A stretch of 64,000 bases of DNA from Synergistales bacterium (GTDB lineage: Bacteria > Synergistota > Synergistia > Synergistales > Synergistaceae): assembly GCA_026002695.1 (NCBI GenBank), contig BOCB01000001.1:35636-99635 (forward strand), in the 5' to 3' direction. Below are positions 44,654 to 54,066 of this stretch, piece by piece. Position 1 is the stretch's first letter. Each line of letters begins with the position of its first letter. Position numbers and translations under genes: made by a program. The notes under the pieces are model-generated. The model searched no databases, was not told where the DNA came from, and saw only the letters and a list, made by a program, of their open reading frames with translations.

Positions 44654-45559
44654 ATGGCAAATCAGCCGGCAATATGGGCTTCGCTGCGCGCCCTCAGGGT
44701 CCTCTTGAACGCCATGCCTCACAGCTCCGCGCTGAGGCTCGGCTCCGCGTTGGGCGGCGTCGTCGAGAAATTCTCCGCCGCGCGCGTCGAAAAAATACGC
44801 CGCAGGTGCGCGCTGGTGCTCGGCGTTACGCCGGATGAAGCGCGCCGAATAGTATCAGGCTCCTACGCGCACTTCGGCAGAGCGGCGGCGGAGTTCATCC
44901 GCCTGCCGAAGATGGCTCCCCTCATGGATAAAATAGTGGAGTTCCGCGGAGAGGAGCACCTCAAAGAAGCCATGAAGCTCGGCAGAGGCGCGATATTCCT
45001 CTCCGGGCACATCGGCAACTGGGAGTACGGCGCGGCGCTGATAGCGAAACTCGGCTACCCGATAAGCGCGATAGGCGCGGAGCAGCGCGACCCGCGCATA
45101 ATGGACGCGATGGTGGAGATCCGCAGCGCCGGAGGAGTGAAGCACGTCGGCAAAGGCTTGGACATAAAAGCCGCCGTATCGTGTCTGAAGCGCGGCGAAA
45201 TACTCGCCGTCCTGTTCGATCAGGACGCCCGCGACAGGGGAATAATCTCCCCCTTCCTTGGTTACCCCGCGAGCACACCGACAGGCCCCATAAGAATGGC
45301 GCAAAAACTCGGCTGTCCCGTCCTCCCCGTGCGCGTCACGCGCTCCCCCGACGGCGAGCGCTTCATAATGACGATGGACGCCCCCTTCGAGGGCAAGGAC
45401 GGACGCCCCTTCGGCGACGACCTCCGTCACGCCGCCGATACGTGCAACGGCGCAATATCGTCATGGATAAGAGAGAACCCCGAACAGTGGCTGTGGATGT
45501 ATCCGCGCTGGGAGTCCACCATGCGCGAGGATTTTAATAAGTGTATCTCTGCGGCGTAG
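44654..45559 (+). CDS. Lysophospholipid/lipid A acyltransferase family protein (LpxL/HtrB-like)
   Basis: A 301-residue protein of the Kdo-lipid A acyltransferase family. The catalytic H-x-x-x-x-E motif appears as S-G-H-I-G-N-W-E near residue 119, and the product-side block reads F-D-Q-D-A-R-D-R-G then F-L-G-Y-P-A-S-T-P-T-G-P. It probably adds a secondary acyl chain to lipid A at the inner membrane, which fits a diderm cell. It ends with W-L-W-M-Y-P-R-W as the family does. Its 3' end overlaps the next gene by 19 bp. Confidence 0.88.
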   Translation: MANQPAIWASLRALRVLLNAMPHSSALRLGSALGGVVEKFSAARVEKIRRRCALVLGVTPDEARRIVSGSYAHFGRAAAEFIRLPKMAPLMDKIVEFRGEEHLKEAMKLGRGAIFLSGHIGNWEYGAALIAKLGYPISAIGAEQRDPRIMDAMVEIRSAGGVKHVGKGLDIKAAVSCLKRGEILAVLFDQDARDRGIISPFLGYPASTPTGPIRMAQKLGCPVLPVRVTRSPDGERFIMTMDAPFEGKDGRPFGDDLRHAADTCNGAISSWIRENPEQWLWMYPRWESTMREDFNKCISAA

Positions 45560-45972
45560 ACCCCGGGCGCGAAAAATTCGGCGTCGCTGTCGCGTCCGGC
45601 GGTGACTGCGGCGTGCTTCACTTCTCCGCCGTCGTCCCCATCGAAAACATCGGCGAGGCGATCTCCTCCATCTCCTCCGGAGACTTCACTCCTCTATCGC
45701 GCTGGAGGCGGGAGGGTTCGGACGGGACTTACCCGATAAGCCGCGTGTGCCTCGGAGACGGAACCGGCTCAGCCGTATTCGCCGAACATCTGCGCAAACT
45801 CGCCGTTCCTTACGAAACAGTCGACGAATACATGACTACCCTCGCCGCGAGAAAACTATACCGGGCCCTCCACCCATCGCGGCTCGCCAAACTAATCCCA
45901 GCGTCGCTCTTTTTCCCCCCGCGCCCGATAGACGACCTCGCCGCGTGGGCGATATTAAAACGACAAAATTAA
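45541..45972 (+). CDS. YqgF/RuvX-like RNase H-fold protein
   Basis: A 143-residue protein starting at GTG within the end of the acyltransferase gene. It opens with G-V-D-P-G-R-E-K-F-G-V-A-V, the Asp-bearing first strand of YqgF/RuvC-type nucleases. A second acidic motif reads V-D-E-Y-M-T-T-L-A-A, and the end has R-P-I-D-D-L-A-A-W-A-I-L with the last Asp pair. It is not canonical RuvX, which has D-x-G-x-[KR]-R-[IV]-G. Role unknown, possibly nucleic acid processing. Confidence 0.65.
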   Translation: MYLCGVDPGREKFGVAVASGGDCGVLHFSAVVPIENIGEAISSISSGDFTPLSRWRREGSDGTYPISRVCLGDGTGSAVFAEHLRKLAVPYETVDEYMTTLAARKLYRALHPSRLAKLIPASLFFPPRPIDDLAAWAILKRQN

Positions 45973-46075
45973 AAACAAAGGGCGAACTGCGGGGACAAGG
46001 GCAAAATCAAAAGCACGCGCGCTATTTTTATTATATAATTACTGACGAGATTGTTTTTATGGAGGGGTTTTTAAT

Positions 46076-46843
46076 ATGAAAAACTCGATTAGACTTTTTA
46101 TCGCGGCGCTTGTTTTCCTTTGGCTTGGGTCTGCGGACGCGGCGCAGAAATTCGATTTTTCAGGCAAATGGCGCAGGACTGACATAAGCATGGCTTATGA
46201 GGCGAACATAACCATCAAACAGTCCGGCTCGCACTTTGATTTTAAGTTCGAAGGGCAATCCGGAGCGAACACGGGAGAAATAGAAGGAAGAGCCGCTGTT
46301 ACCGGCAACGGAAGGGCAATTTTCAAAGCCCCGCAAGAGGCGGATACCGCTGAACCGGCGACGGTTGAATTTATATTGTCGGGCAAGCTGCTGAAAGTAA
46401 CGGTCAAGGATGGAGACGCGTTCACTCTGGGCTTCGGCGCGGGAGTTTATATGGACGGGGATTACACGAAGGGCAAACCGGTATATACAAATACAAACAT
46501 CGCGGAGGAAATTCTGCCCACGCCCAAAATAAAGGACAGCGTGCTTAAACTTCTCGGCAAGAGCGCGTTCGATGGGATGATCGGCGTGATGCAGTACGGC
46601 GTCGATTACGGAGACGCGGATTTCACATATTCCGGCTTCATACCGGGAGCGGGGCAGGGCGTCGATCTGCTCATAAAGGACGGCAGAATCTACTGCCTCG
46701 GCTACAACTTGGACGAAAACGACAAAGATTATTGGGGATACACATTTTACACCAACGACCCGGCATGGGCGAAGGCGCTTCCGCCCTTCATGGACCCGCA
46801 CCGTAAGGAGGAGCAGCCGGTAAAATTCGTCTTCAAAAAATGA
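46076..46843 (+). CDS. Exported hypothetical protein, beta-rich N-terminal half
   Basis: A 255-residue protein with a signal peptide (L-F-I-A-A-L-V-F-L-W-L-G-S-A-D-A). Residues 25-125 read as a small beta barrel with F-S-G-K-W-R-R-T-D and I-E-G-R-A-A-V, in the style of lipocalin-like extracytoplasmic proteins. The C-terminal half has no recognised motif. GGAGGG precedes the ATG by about ten bases. It stands alone between the acyltransferase pair and the liv operon, and a family-C hairpin follows the stop. Confidence 0.5.
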   Translation: MKNSIRLFIAALVFLWLGSADAAQKFDFSGKWRRTDISMAYEANITIKQSGSHFDFKFEGQSGANTGEIEGRAAVTGNGRAIFKAPQEADTAEPATVEFILSGKLLKVTVKDGDAFTLGFGAGVYMDGDYTKGKPVYTNTNIAEEILPTPKIKDSVLKLLGKSAFDGMIGVMQYGVDYGDADFTYSGFIPGAGQGVDLLIKDGRIYCLGYNLDENDKDYWGYTFYTNDPAWAKALPPFMDPHRKEEQPVKFVFKK

Positions 46844-46845
46844 CC

Positions 46846-46864
46846 GGGCGGCCAATGGCCGCCC
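46846..46864. terminator. Family-C hairpin between convergent genes
   Basis: GGGCGGCC, AAT, GGCCGCCC lies three bases past the stop of the upstream gene and 20 bases from the livF stop; it could terminate both, though no T-run follows. Confidence 0.55.
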
Positions 46865-46884
46865 CTACGCGTCTGAATCGTTTC

Positions 46885-47601
46885 TTACCCGCCCAGGTAC
46901 GCTTCCCTGACCTTGTCGTTATTCAGGAGATCGTGCCCTGTTCCTTCAAGCGTTATGTTCCCCACTTCGAGAACGTATGCCTTATGGGCAATCCTCAGGG
47001 CGGCGAAGGCGTTCTGTTCGACTAAGAGTATCGTCCGCCCCTCTTTGTTTATGTCGGTTATCCTTTTGAACACCTCATCCACCAATATCGGAGCGAGACC
47101 GAGCGACGGCTCGTCGAGCATCAGCAGGTCGGGATTGCTCATCATCGCGCGGGCGACCGCCAGCATCTGCTGCTCGCCTCCGGAGAGCGTGCCCCCGGTT
47201 TGAGAGCGGCGCTCCTTCAAGCGAGGGAAAAGCGCGTAGGCGTGCTCTAAATTTTCGGCGACGACAGCCCTGTCGTCGAGAGTATAAGCGCCCAGCAGAA
47301 GATTCTCCTCGACCGTCAGGTGCGGAAGTATCTTGCGCCCCTCCGGACTCAAAGCTATGCCGAGCTTCACCATCGCCTCGGGCGCTTTGCCGACCAGTTC
47401 GATGTCTTTGCCGTCCTTATCGGTGTAGACTATGCTGCCGCGAGGCTTCACCAGTCCGGCAACGGCTCTTATCGCGCTGCTCTTGCCGGCGCCGTTCGCG
47501 CCGATAAGGGTTACGATCTCGCCGCGCTTTATCGAGAGGGATATGCCCTTTACCGCGTTTATGCCGCCATACCACACGCTGAGATCCTTTATCTCAAGCA
47601 T
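46885..47601 (-). CDS. livF: Branched-chain amino acid ABC transporter ATPase LivF
   Basis: A 238-residue ABC ATPase. Walker A is G-A-N-G-A-G-K-S-S, the signature is L-S-G-G-E-Q-Q, and Walker B is L-L-M-L-D-E-P-S-L-G-L-A-P. The S-L-G-L-A-P extension after Walker B is typical of LivF. It pairs with LivG and powers uptake of Leu, Ile, Val or related amino acids. Last gene of the operon, overlapping livG by 8 bp. Confidence 0.94.
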   Translation of the reverse strand: MLEIKDLSVWYGGINAVKGISLSIKRGEIVTLIGANGAGKSSAIRAVAGLVKPRGSIVYTDKDGKDIELVGKAPEAMVKLGIALSPEGRKILPHLTVEENLLLGAYTLDDRAVVAENLEHAYALFPRLKERRSQTGGTLSGGEQQMLAVARAMMSNPDLLMLDEPSLGLAPILVDEVFKRITDINKEGRTILLVEQNAFAALRIAHKAYVLEVGNITLEGTGHDLLNNDKVREAYLGG

Positions 47602-48406
47602 CGCCCCTCGCCTCCCCCGTACCGAGGTACGCCTCTATTACGTTCTTGTTGGATTTTATCGCGTCCGCCACGCCCTCGGCTATGAGCTTGCCTCTGTCGA
47701 GCACCCATATATATTCGCAGACGTTCATGACCACCTTCATGTCGTGCTCTATCAGCAGTATAGTAAGCGAGAAATCGTCGCGCAGGGCGCGTATGAAGCT
47801 GAGCAGCTCCGCCGACTCTTGCGGATTCATTCCGGCGGCCGGCTCGTCGAGCAGGAGGAACGAAGGGTTCGTCGCGAGCGCGCGCGCTATCTCCAATCGG
47901 CGCTGCGCGCCATACGGAAGGGAGGACGCCATCGAATCCGCATAATTGTCGAGGCCGAGCCTTTCGAGCAGCCGCATGGCATTATCCCGTATTTCAATCT
48001 CCTCGCGCGCCGCGCCCCTGAAGACAAAGGGGAACATGTTCATCCACCAGCGCCCCTTTTGCCTCACGTAAGCGCCTATCATTACATTTTCTATGGCGGT
48101 CTCGTTCGAGAAGAGACGAATGTTCTGGAAGGTGCGCGCTATCCCGGCGCGGCATACCTCGTGCGGCGGCATACCGGTTATAGGACGCGCCGCGCCGTCT
48201 GAGCCGCAGAACTCCACGCTGCCGGAGGTCGGCTTGTAAAATCCGGTGATTATGTTGAACGCGGAGGTCTTTCCGGCTCCGTTGGGACCGATGAGCCCTA
48301 CGATGGAGCCCTTGGGAACGGCCATGTTCACCTCGTTCACGGCGATAAGGCCGCCGAATTGGAGGGTTACGCTTCTGAGTTCGAGGGCGAGGTCATTTCG
48401 CGTCAT
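47594..48406 (-). CDS. livG: Branched-chain amino acid ABC transporter ATPase LivG
   Basis: A 270-residue ABC ATPase with Walker A G-P-N-G-A-G-K-T-S and Walker B F-L-L-L-D-E-P-A-A-G-M-N-P. It also has the T-F-Q-N-I-R-L-F Q-loop and the C-terminal A-E-G extension seen in LivG. The signature is atypical: L-P-Y-G-A-Q-R-R instead of L-S-Y-G-x-Q-R, which is normal in this subfamily. It overlaps livM by 14 bp and livF by 8 bp, showing tight translational coupling. Confidence 0.94.
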   Translation of the reverse strand: MTRNDLALELRSVTLQFGGLIAVNEVNMAVPKGSIVGLIGPNGAGKTSAFNIITGFYKPTSGSVEFCGSDGAARPITGMPPHEVCRAGIARTFQNIRLFSNETAIENVMIGAYVRQKGRWWMNMFPFVFRGAAREEIEIRDNAMRLLERLGLDNYADSMASSLPYGAQRRLEIARALATNPSFLLLDEPAAGMNPQESAELLSFIRALRDDFSLTILLIEHDMKVVMNVCEYIWVLDRGKLIAEGVADAIKSNKNVIEAYLGTGEARGDA

Positions 48407-49460
48407 TTGCGTTCACCCGGGCGTTGTCCCGCAGAAGCCAGCCCCACGAAAATTCCCTCATGCCCATTATCCCCTCTCTGCGGAATATTATCACCGCAAT
48501 CAGCAGCATCGAGAAGATGACCATTCTCATGCCGGGTATGCCCGGTATGTAAAGGGAGCCTATGGTTATCGGGTCCTCGACGAACCTCAGCCACTCCAGC
48601 ATCGTCGTCACGAGTACCGCGCCTATGACGCTGCCGGTTATCGAGCCGAGGCCGCCTATTACGACTATCATCAGCAGGCTGTACGTCTGCGTTATCATGA
48701 ACATCTTAGGGTCTATCGTCGTTATGAGGTTCCCCATAAGCGCGCCGCCCACCCCTCCGCCGAAACAGCCGAGAGTGAACGCGAGGACGCGTATCTTGAA
48801 CGTGTCTATGCCCATGACCTTGGCCGCGATCTCGTCGTCGCGCACAGCCCTCAGCACGTTGCCGAAGTTGCTGTTCATCAGGCGCACCATGCAGAACAAG
48901 AGCACGGCAAGCACACCGTAACTCATCAGCAGGCTCGCGTGAGGCGGAATGCCCTTTAATCCGAGGGGACCGTTCGTAATCGGGGTGAAGTTAGTTATGA
49001 GTATGCGGATTATCTCAGAGAAACCGAGCGTAGCTATGCCGAGATAGTCTCCGCCGAGGCGCAGAACCGGAATGGAGACTATACATCCGAAGACAGCGGC
49101 TATCGCCCCCGCCGCTATGAGCGACACCAAAAACGGCGACTGAACATCCAGCAGCCAAGGGGCTATCGGGTCGAGTATCCACATCGCCAATTTCTGATCG
49201 GGCGAAAGTATCAGTATGGCCGACACGTAAGCGCCTATCGCCATGAAACCTGCGTGCCCGAGCGAAAACATGCCCGCCATGCCGTATATCAAGTTGAGGC
49301 TCAACCCCAATATCGCGTTGATGGCGATGAGGTTGATTATCCTGACCTTGTAGGCGTCCACGCCCTCCTCCGCCCACCAGAGAAAGGCGGCGAAGACTAT
49401 CAGCGAGCCGATTGTGAGCGCCCTGTTCCTGAGCGTCTTGTCCCCTGCCGAAGCGCCCAT
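48393..49460 (-). CDS. livM: Branched-chain amino acid ABC transporter permease LivM
   Basis: A 355-residue inner-membrane permease with about ten hydrophobic segments. Family markers include L-G-L-S-L-N-L-I-Y-G-M-A-G-M-F-S-L-G-H-A-G-F and L-R-A-V-R-D-D-E-I-A-A-K-V-M-G-I-D, the coupling loop that contacts the ATPase. It partners LivH. Its ATG shares one base with the livH stop. Confidence 0.93.
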   Translation of the reverse strand: MGASAGDKTLRNRALTIGSLIVFAAFLWWAEEGVDAYKVRIINLIAINAILGLSLNLIYGMAGMFSLGHAGFMAIGAYVSAILILSPDQKLAMWILDPIAPWLLDVQSPFLVSLIAAGAIAAVFGCIVSIPVLRLGGDYLGIATLGFSEIIRILITNFTPITNGPLGLKGIPPHASLLMSYGVLAVLLFCMVRLMNSNFGNVLRAVRDDEIAAKVMGIDTFKIRVLAFTLGCFGGGVGGALMGNLITTIDPKMFMITQTYSLLMIVVIGGLGSITGSVIGAVLVTTMLEWLRFVEDPITIGSLYIPGIPGMRMVIFSMLLIAVIIFRREGIMGMREFSWGWLLRDNARVNANDAK

Positions 49461-50353
49461 TATATTTTATCCTCCAATTTTCCGCCCATCAGCCCCGTGG
49501 GTTTCCACAGGAGTATGACGACGAGCAAAAGGAACGCGAAGGCATCCCTGTAACCTGACAGTGTCGGGAAGAACGCGACGGACATTATCTCGACGAAACC
49601 GAGGACTATCCCGCCGATCATCGCGCCCGGCACCGAGCCGATGCCGCCGAAGACGGCCGCTATAAACGCCTTGAAGCCGGGCATTATGCCCATGAACGGC
49701 TCGACGCGGGGATAGCGGAGCGCCCAGAGTATACCGGCTACGGCGGCGAGCGCCGAGCCTATCGCGAATGTGAGAGCGATTATCTTATCGACGGATACGC
49801 CCATGAGGCGGGTGGTCTCTATGTCGTATGATATGGCGCGCATCGCGAGGCCGGGCTTCGTCCCGTACAGCATCCAGAGGAGCGCGGCCACGAGGATAAA
49901 CGCTATCGCCGGCACCATGAGGGCAAGGGGAACGAGGCGCACAGAGCCTATCGTTATGGGTGCCATGAGGGCGGCGGGCTGGACAACCGGGCGCGGCATT
50001 CCCGAAAACACCACGACGGTGAAATTTTCAATGAAGAACGAGACTCCGATCGCGCTTATGAGCGCAGATATGCGCGGCGCGTTGCGCAGCGGGCGGTAAG
50101 CTATCCTGTCGACCAGCAGCCCGCAGAAAGTAGCGCCCGCGATGGCTATCATAGCGCCGACAGCCCACGGAAGTCCATGAGAGATCGTAGCGAAAAAGAT
50201 AAAATAAGCGCCCAACATGAAGATGTCGCCGTGCGCGAAGTTAATAAGCCGAAGTATGCCGTAGACCATTGTATAGCCGATAGCTATCAGCCCGTAGAGA
50301 GAACCCAGTCCGATAGCGTTGATGAAGTGCTGCATGAACATATTGAAGTCCAA
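49460..50353 (-). CDS. livH: Branched-chain amino acid ABC transporter permease LivH
   Basis: A permease of about 297 residues with eight or nine membrane segments. It has the LivH pattern G-L-G-S-L-Y-G-L-I-A-I-G-Y-T-M-V-Y-G and the loop M-R-A-I-S-Y-D-I-E-T-T-R-L-M-G-V. I place the start at TTG 50353, eight bases after GGGGG; ATG 50341 is the alternative. It follows the binding-protein gene livJ by 88 bp and leads the permease-ATPase set. Confidence 0.92.
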   Translation of the reverse strand: MDFNMFMQHFINAIGLGSLYGLIAIGYTMVYGILRLINFAHGDIFMLGAYFIFFATISHGLPWAVGAMIAIAGATFCGLLVDRIAYRPLRNAPRISALISAIGVSFFIENFTVVVFSGMPRPVVQPAALMAPITIGSVRLVPLALMVPAIAFILVAALLWMLYGTKPGLAMRAISYDIETTRLMGVSVDKIIALTFAIGSALAAVAGILWALRYPRVEPFMGIMPGFKAFIAAVFGGIGSVPGAMIGGIVLGFVEIMSVAFFPTLSGYRDAFAFLLLVVILLWKPTGLMGGKLEDKI

Positions 50354-50440
50354 TGGTGATTCCCCCAAAATAAGGAGAGCGGCGAACCCGCCGCTGCGGC
50401 AAATCGCCGCCGCTCTCCCCTGATGTTAAACGGTCTTTCT

Positions 50441-51571
50441 TTAAGGGACTATTGTGCCGACAAATACCTTCTTGCCGTCCTTTATTTCGAGGATACCCAC
50501 GTCCTTCTGCGGGTTATGCTGCTGATCCATTGTCGTCTTTCCGGTAACGAGCTCCAAGTTCTTCGTCTGCTCGAGCGCGTCGCGTATTTTCTGCGGGTCT
50601 GCGCTGTTGGCGCGCTTGATCGCGTCGACTATCATCAGGTAGGCGTCATAGCCGAGTGCCGCGTTGGCGTTGGTAAGCTTGTTCGGGTACGCCTTAGCCC
50701 AGCTCGCGGTAAATTTCTTCGCTACGGGGTTCATATCCTTCATGTCGGGAGCGTACGCAAAGCCGGTGTAGATGAAACCCTCGACCGAGTCGCCGCCGAG
50801 CGTAACCATCTCAGGATTGTCCATCGCGTCGCCGCCCATGAAGCGGAACTTCGCACCGAGCTCCTTAGCCTGCTTCAGCACTATCGCGCCCTCGGCAAAG
50901 TAAGCGGGGAGGAATACCATATCGGGGTTCTTGGATATTATCTCGGTGAGCTGAGCCGTGAAATCCTGGTCGCCGGACTGATACCTCATGTCGGAGACTA
51001 TTTCGCCGCCGCGCTTAATAAAATCCTGCTTGAAGAAGTTGGCGAGGCCGACCGCGTAGTCATTGGCAACGTCAACAAGGAGAGCGGCCTTCTTGGCCTT
51101 TAGGTTCTTGTACGCATAAGCCGCCGCGCCGGCGCCCTGAAGCGGGTCGATGAAGCATACGCGGAAGTAGAACTTCTTGCCCTGAGTGACAAGCGGGTTC
51201 GTACATGACGTCCCCACGACCGGAACCTTGCCCGTCTCGGCCACTTCTCCTCCCGCGAGGGCGAGGCTGGAGCCGTACGTGCCGATTATCGCCGCCACCT
51301 TGTCCCTGTTGATGAGACGGGTTACGGCATTTGCCGCCTCGACCTTGTCGGACTTGTTATCGACGACGACGAGCTCAATTTTCCTTCCCAGAACCGTGGG
51401 AACCTCTTTGTTGGCGAGCTGCGCTCCCTCGAGCTCCAGCTGGCCGCCGAACGCGTTCTGACCGGTGAGACAGTTGTAGAAACCAATCTTGATCGGGTCC
51501 GCCGCGAACGCCGCGCCGGCCGCGCCAAGGACGAAGAGACAGACAGCCGCTACTGATAAAAACCTGCGCAT
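50441..51571 (-). CDS. livJ: Branched-chain amino acid ABC transporter substrate-binding protein
   Basis: A 376-residue periplasmic binding protein (Peripla_BP_6, LivJ/LivK type). A signal peptide (A-A-V-C-L-F-V-L-G-A-A-G-A-A-F-A) precedes I-K-I-G-F-Y-N-C-L-T-G-Q-N-A-F-G-G. Other hallmarks are V-P-V-V-G-T-S-C-T-N-P near residue 120 and F-R-V-C-F-I-D-P-L-Q-G. It delivers ligand to LivHM. First gene of the five-gene liv operon. Confidence 0.95.
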   Translation of the reverse strand: MRRFLSVAAVCLFVLGAAGAAFAADPIKIGFYNCLTGQNAFGGQLELEGAQLANKEVPTVLGRKIELVVVDNKSDKVEAANAVTRLINRDKVAAIIGTYGSSLALAGGEVAETGKVPVVGTSCTNPLVTQGKKFYFRVCFIDPLQGAGAAAYAYKNLKAKKAALLVDVANDYAVGLANFFKQDFIKRGGEIVSDMRYQSGDQDFTAQLTEIISKNPDMVFLPAYFAEGAIVLKQAKELGAKFRFMGGDAMDNPEMVTLGGDSVEGFIYTGFAYAPDMKDMNPVAKKFTASWAKAYPNKLTNANAALGYDAYLMIVDAIKRANSADPQKIRDALEQTKNLELVTGKTTMDQQHNPQKDVGILEIKDGKKVFVGTIVP

Positions 51572-51729
51572 TGCATTACCACTCCCCTTAAAATAAAAAA
51601 TTTGCCCCCGCCGCTGTTTAACGGCGGATACTGGCGCATAGTATATAATAAAAATGATAGCAGGTCAAAATATTCGCGTATTTCTGCCAATTGTATCCTA
51701 TGTATACATATATACACCCTTATACATAT

Positions 51730-52860
51730 CTAATTTCCCAGGAAATCACCAATCGGAATATCCGTCCACTCCGTCACATCCGGAACCTTCAGCGACACCA
51801 TCATCTGCGCGGGAACCGCGACGACCTGATAAACCGTGTTGTCGGTTGTCGCTCCGAGATCCTCTATGCGCGTGTCGAGGATTTTTTTCATTCTCAGACA
51901 GTCGATGCTGCCCTTGAAGTGCTCGGCGAGGTTGAGCAGGTTCTGCCTCCTCGTGCGCGTGCGGTAAAATTTTTCATCCGCGGGGCGCGGCAGTCCCCAC
52001 GACGGCTCCGTAAAGTGGTTTGTGGCGACCATCAGGCCGGGGCGCTTGACGGACAGCCTGCGCTTCACGTCGAAAACAGGCCACTCGAAACAGCGCGAGG
52101 TCTGGTCGTCCGCCGTGCCAATCACATACGCGAAGTTCGTCCTCGTCGTCTGGAAGAAGCTCTCCAACTGGTCGAGGTCGGGCGAGTCCAACAGGAAGGC
52201 GAACAGCTCCGCGATGGCCGGCACTCTGTTGGGATAGTTCAGCATGCCGCCCGACGGCTCGCCGTTGTTGAGCGCCAAAAATATCCCGCGCGCGTTTATT
52301 CCGGTCGTCATGTATATCTCGCCGGCGTAGCCTATCGTCGCCGTAGGTATAGAACCGTCCGCCGGATGATACGCGGCGATGACGAGACTCCGCCCCAGTT
52401 CCCTGAACCATGTGAAATAATCGTAGTTGCGCCCGTAGACGAGCGGACCCATCGAGTAGCCGCCCCACACCGCTATGCCCGTGCAGTGCTGCGGGACATT
52501 GCTGCTGCTCCAAAGGTCGCCCGCCGTTATGACCTCCATCGCGTTCAGCAGGAGGCACCGCTCGAAGCCGAGCCCCGACGTCTCGGCCATGCCGGCGACA
52601 ACTTCCTTCAATCTATATGGATAGTTCGCGTAAAAGTCTCCCGCCGCCTTTTCGGCGGCCTCGCGCGGCGCGTAAGGACCCTGCAAAATATTCTCCTCAA
52701 CGGCTATTTTATAAGTCTCGCTGATAATATCAGAGGCAAGCGCCCCGTACTGGCGCCCCATCTCGCGCCACGTGCCGTACATATTCAAAACAGTGAAGCT
52801 CCCGCAGCGATACGAGCTCCCCTTTTCAAAGGAATTTATTTTTTCATAGTCCCCGGACAT
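51730..52860 (-). CDS. C45-family hydrolase (acyl-CoA:6-APA acyltransferase-like)
   Basis: A 376-residue Ntn-type hydrolase; ATG 52860 is chosen with AAGGGGTG nine bases upstream. The family start Y-G-T-W-R-E-M-G-R-Q-Y-G-A-L is present. The likely nucleophile is Cys126 in P-Q-H-C-T-G-I-A-V-W-G, which would become N-terminal after self-cleavage. Such enzymes hydrolyse or transfer acyl groups on amino acids, bile acids or beta-lactams; the substrate is not predictable. No signal peptide. Its first 74 codons are duplicated at 55372-55594. Confidence 0.8.
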   Translation of the reverse strand: MSGDYEKINSFEKGSSYRCGSFTVLNMYGTWREMGRQYGALASDIISETYKIAVEENILQGPYAPREAAEKAAGDFYANYPYRLKEVVAGMAETSGLGFERCLLLNAMEVITAGDLWSSSNVPQHCTGIAVWGGYSMGPLVYGRNYDYFTWFRELGRSLVIAAYHPADGSIPTATIGYAGEIYMTTGINARGIFLALNNGEPSGGMLNYPNRVPAIAELFAFLLDSPDLDQLESFFQTTRTNFAYVIGTADDQTSRCFEWPVFDVKRRLSVKRPGLMVATNHFTEPSWGLPRPADEKFYRTRTRRQNLLNLAEHFKGSIDCLRMKKILDTRIEDLGATTDNTVYQVVAVPAQMMVSLKVPDVTEWTDIPIGDFLGN

Positions 52861-52881
52861 AATAAAGAACACCCCTTATTC

Positions 52882-52910
52882 ACTTTGGCGATTTAATCAG
52901 CATTTCCCTA
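52882..52910 (+). repeat. Interspersed repeat family A, tail part
   Basis: CTTTGGCGATTTAATCAGC and pyrimidine tail; an identical part lies at 55617 within the second duplication copy. Confidence 0.5.
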
Positions 52911-52921
52911 TAGTAACGGTA

Positions 52922-52949
52922 TTGAATTTATTGATTATTGTATTATTAT
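52922..52949 (+). promoter_or_regulatory. Probable promoter for rfbB copy 1
   Basis: TTGAAT and TATTAT with a 16-base spacer in an AT-rich stretch about 50 bases upstream of the rfbB ATG. The same sequence precedes copy 2. Confidence 0.4.
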
Positions 52950-52998
52950 AACCTTAATACTATAAAATTCCCGCAAGCTATTTTGTCTGGAGGAAAAC

Positions 52999-54066
52999 AT
53001 GACTATACTCATCACAGGAGGCGCAGGTTTTATAGGAAGCAATCTCGTGAAATATGCGCTCGCAAACGGATATAAAGTTGTCAATTTGGACAGGCTGACA
53101 TACGCCGGGAACCTCTCGTCGCTCGCTTCGGTCATTGAAAGTCCGGAGCATGTTTTCGCCGAAGGGGACATATGCGACGCCCCCCTCTTGGAGGCGCTCT
53201 TTCGCGCGCATCAGCCCCGCGCGGTCATGCACCTCGCGGCGGAGTCGCACGTGGATCGCTCCATTGACGGACCGGACGATTTTATCAGGACTAACGTCGC
53301 AGGCACGTTCACGCTTTTGGAGGCGGCGCGGCGGTATTGCGACGGCCTCTCCGGCGATGAGAGGGCGAGGTTTCGTTTCCTGCACGTTTCCACCGACGAG
53401 GTGTTCGGCTCGCTCGGCAATGACGGATATTTCACCGAGGCAAGCCCCTATGATCCGCACTCTCCTTACTCGGCGTCGAAGGCAAGCTCCGATCACCTCG
53501 TTCGCGCGTGGGGAAGCACTTACGGCTTGCCGGCGCTCGTGACGAATTGCTCGAACAACTACGGGCCGTATCAATTCCCTGAAAAATTAGTGCCGCATAT
53601 CACTCTGTCGGCGCTCGCCGAAAAACCTCTGCCGGTATACGGCGACGGCGGCAACGTCAGGGACTGGCTCCACGTCGGCGACCACTGCCGCGCTCTGATG
53701 GCCGTCTTGGAGAGAGGGCGCGTAGGCGAGACTTACGCGATAGGCGGCTCCTCCGAGAGAACGAACGTCTCGATAGTGCAAACCATATGCGGCATACTGG
53801 ATGAGCTGCGCCCACGACCAACCGGCGGCGCGAGCTACCGCGATCTGATAAGGTTTGTCGCGGACAGGCCGGGACACGATCGCAGGTACGCGATAGACGC
53901 GTCGAAACTTCGTAACGAACTCGGATGGAAGCCGTCGCGCGCCTTCGAGGACGGAATGAGTGAGACCGTCAAATGGTACCTCGGCAACGGCGATTGGGTG
54001 AACGGAATTTTAAGCGGCGCATACAGATTGACGAGGATAGGGACGGGCCGCCATGACGCGCGATGA
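52999..54066 (+). CDS. rfbB: dTDP-glucose 4,6-dehydratase, copy 1
   Basis: A 355-residue short-chain dehydrogenase of dTDP-L-rhamnose synthesis. It has the NAD motif G-G-A-G-F-I-G-S-N, the T-D-E-V-F-G-S-L-G active-site segment and [10 protein letters not shown] with catalytic Tyr and Lys. TCTGGAGGAAAAC gives a good ribosome site. The protein is identical to that of copy 2 at 55734. It is followed not by rfbD but by an Rpn-family gene that starts on the same ATG that rfbD uses in copy 2. Confidence 0.95.
   Translation: MTILITGGAGFIGSNLVKYALANGYKVVNLDRLTYAGNLSSLASVIESPEHVFAEGDICDAPLLEALFRAHQPRAVMHLAAESHVDRSIDGPDDFIRTNVAGTFTLLEAARRYCDGLSGDERARFRFLHVSTDEVFGSLGNDGYFTEASPYDPHSPYSASKASSDHLVRAWGSTYGLPALVTNCSNNYGPYQFPEKLVPHITLSALAEKPLPVYGDGGNVRDWLHVGDHCRALMAVLERGRVGETYAIGGSSERTNVSIVQTICGILDELRPRPTGGASYRDLIRFVADRPGHDRRYAIDASKLRNELGWKPSRAFEDGMSETVKWYLGNGDWVNGILSGAYRLTRIGTGRHDAR

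Noticed and set aside
51691..52896. 401-codon plus-strand open frame over the C45 hydrolase
   Set aside because: Antisense shadow; the minus-strand protein has clear family motifs and a good ribosome site.
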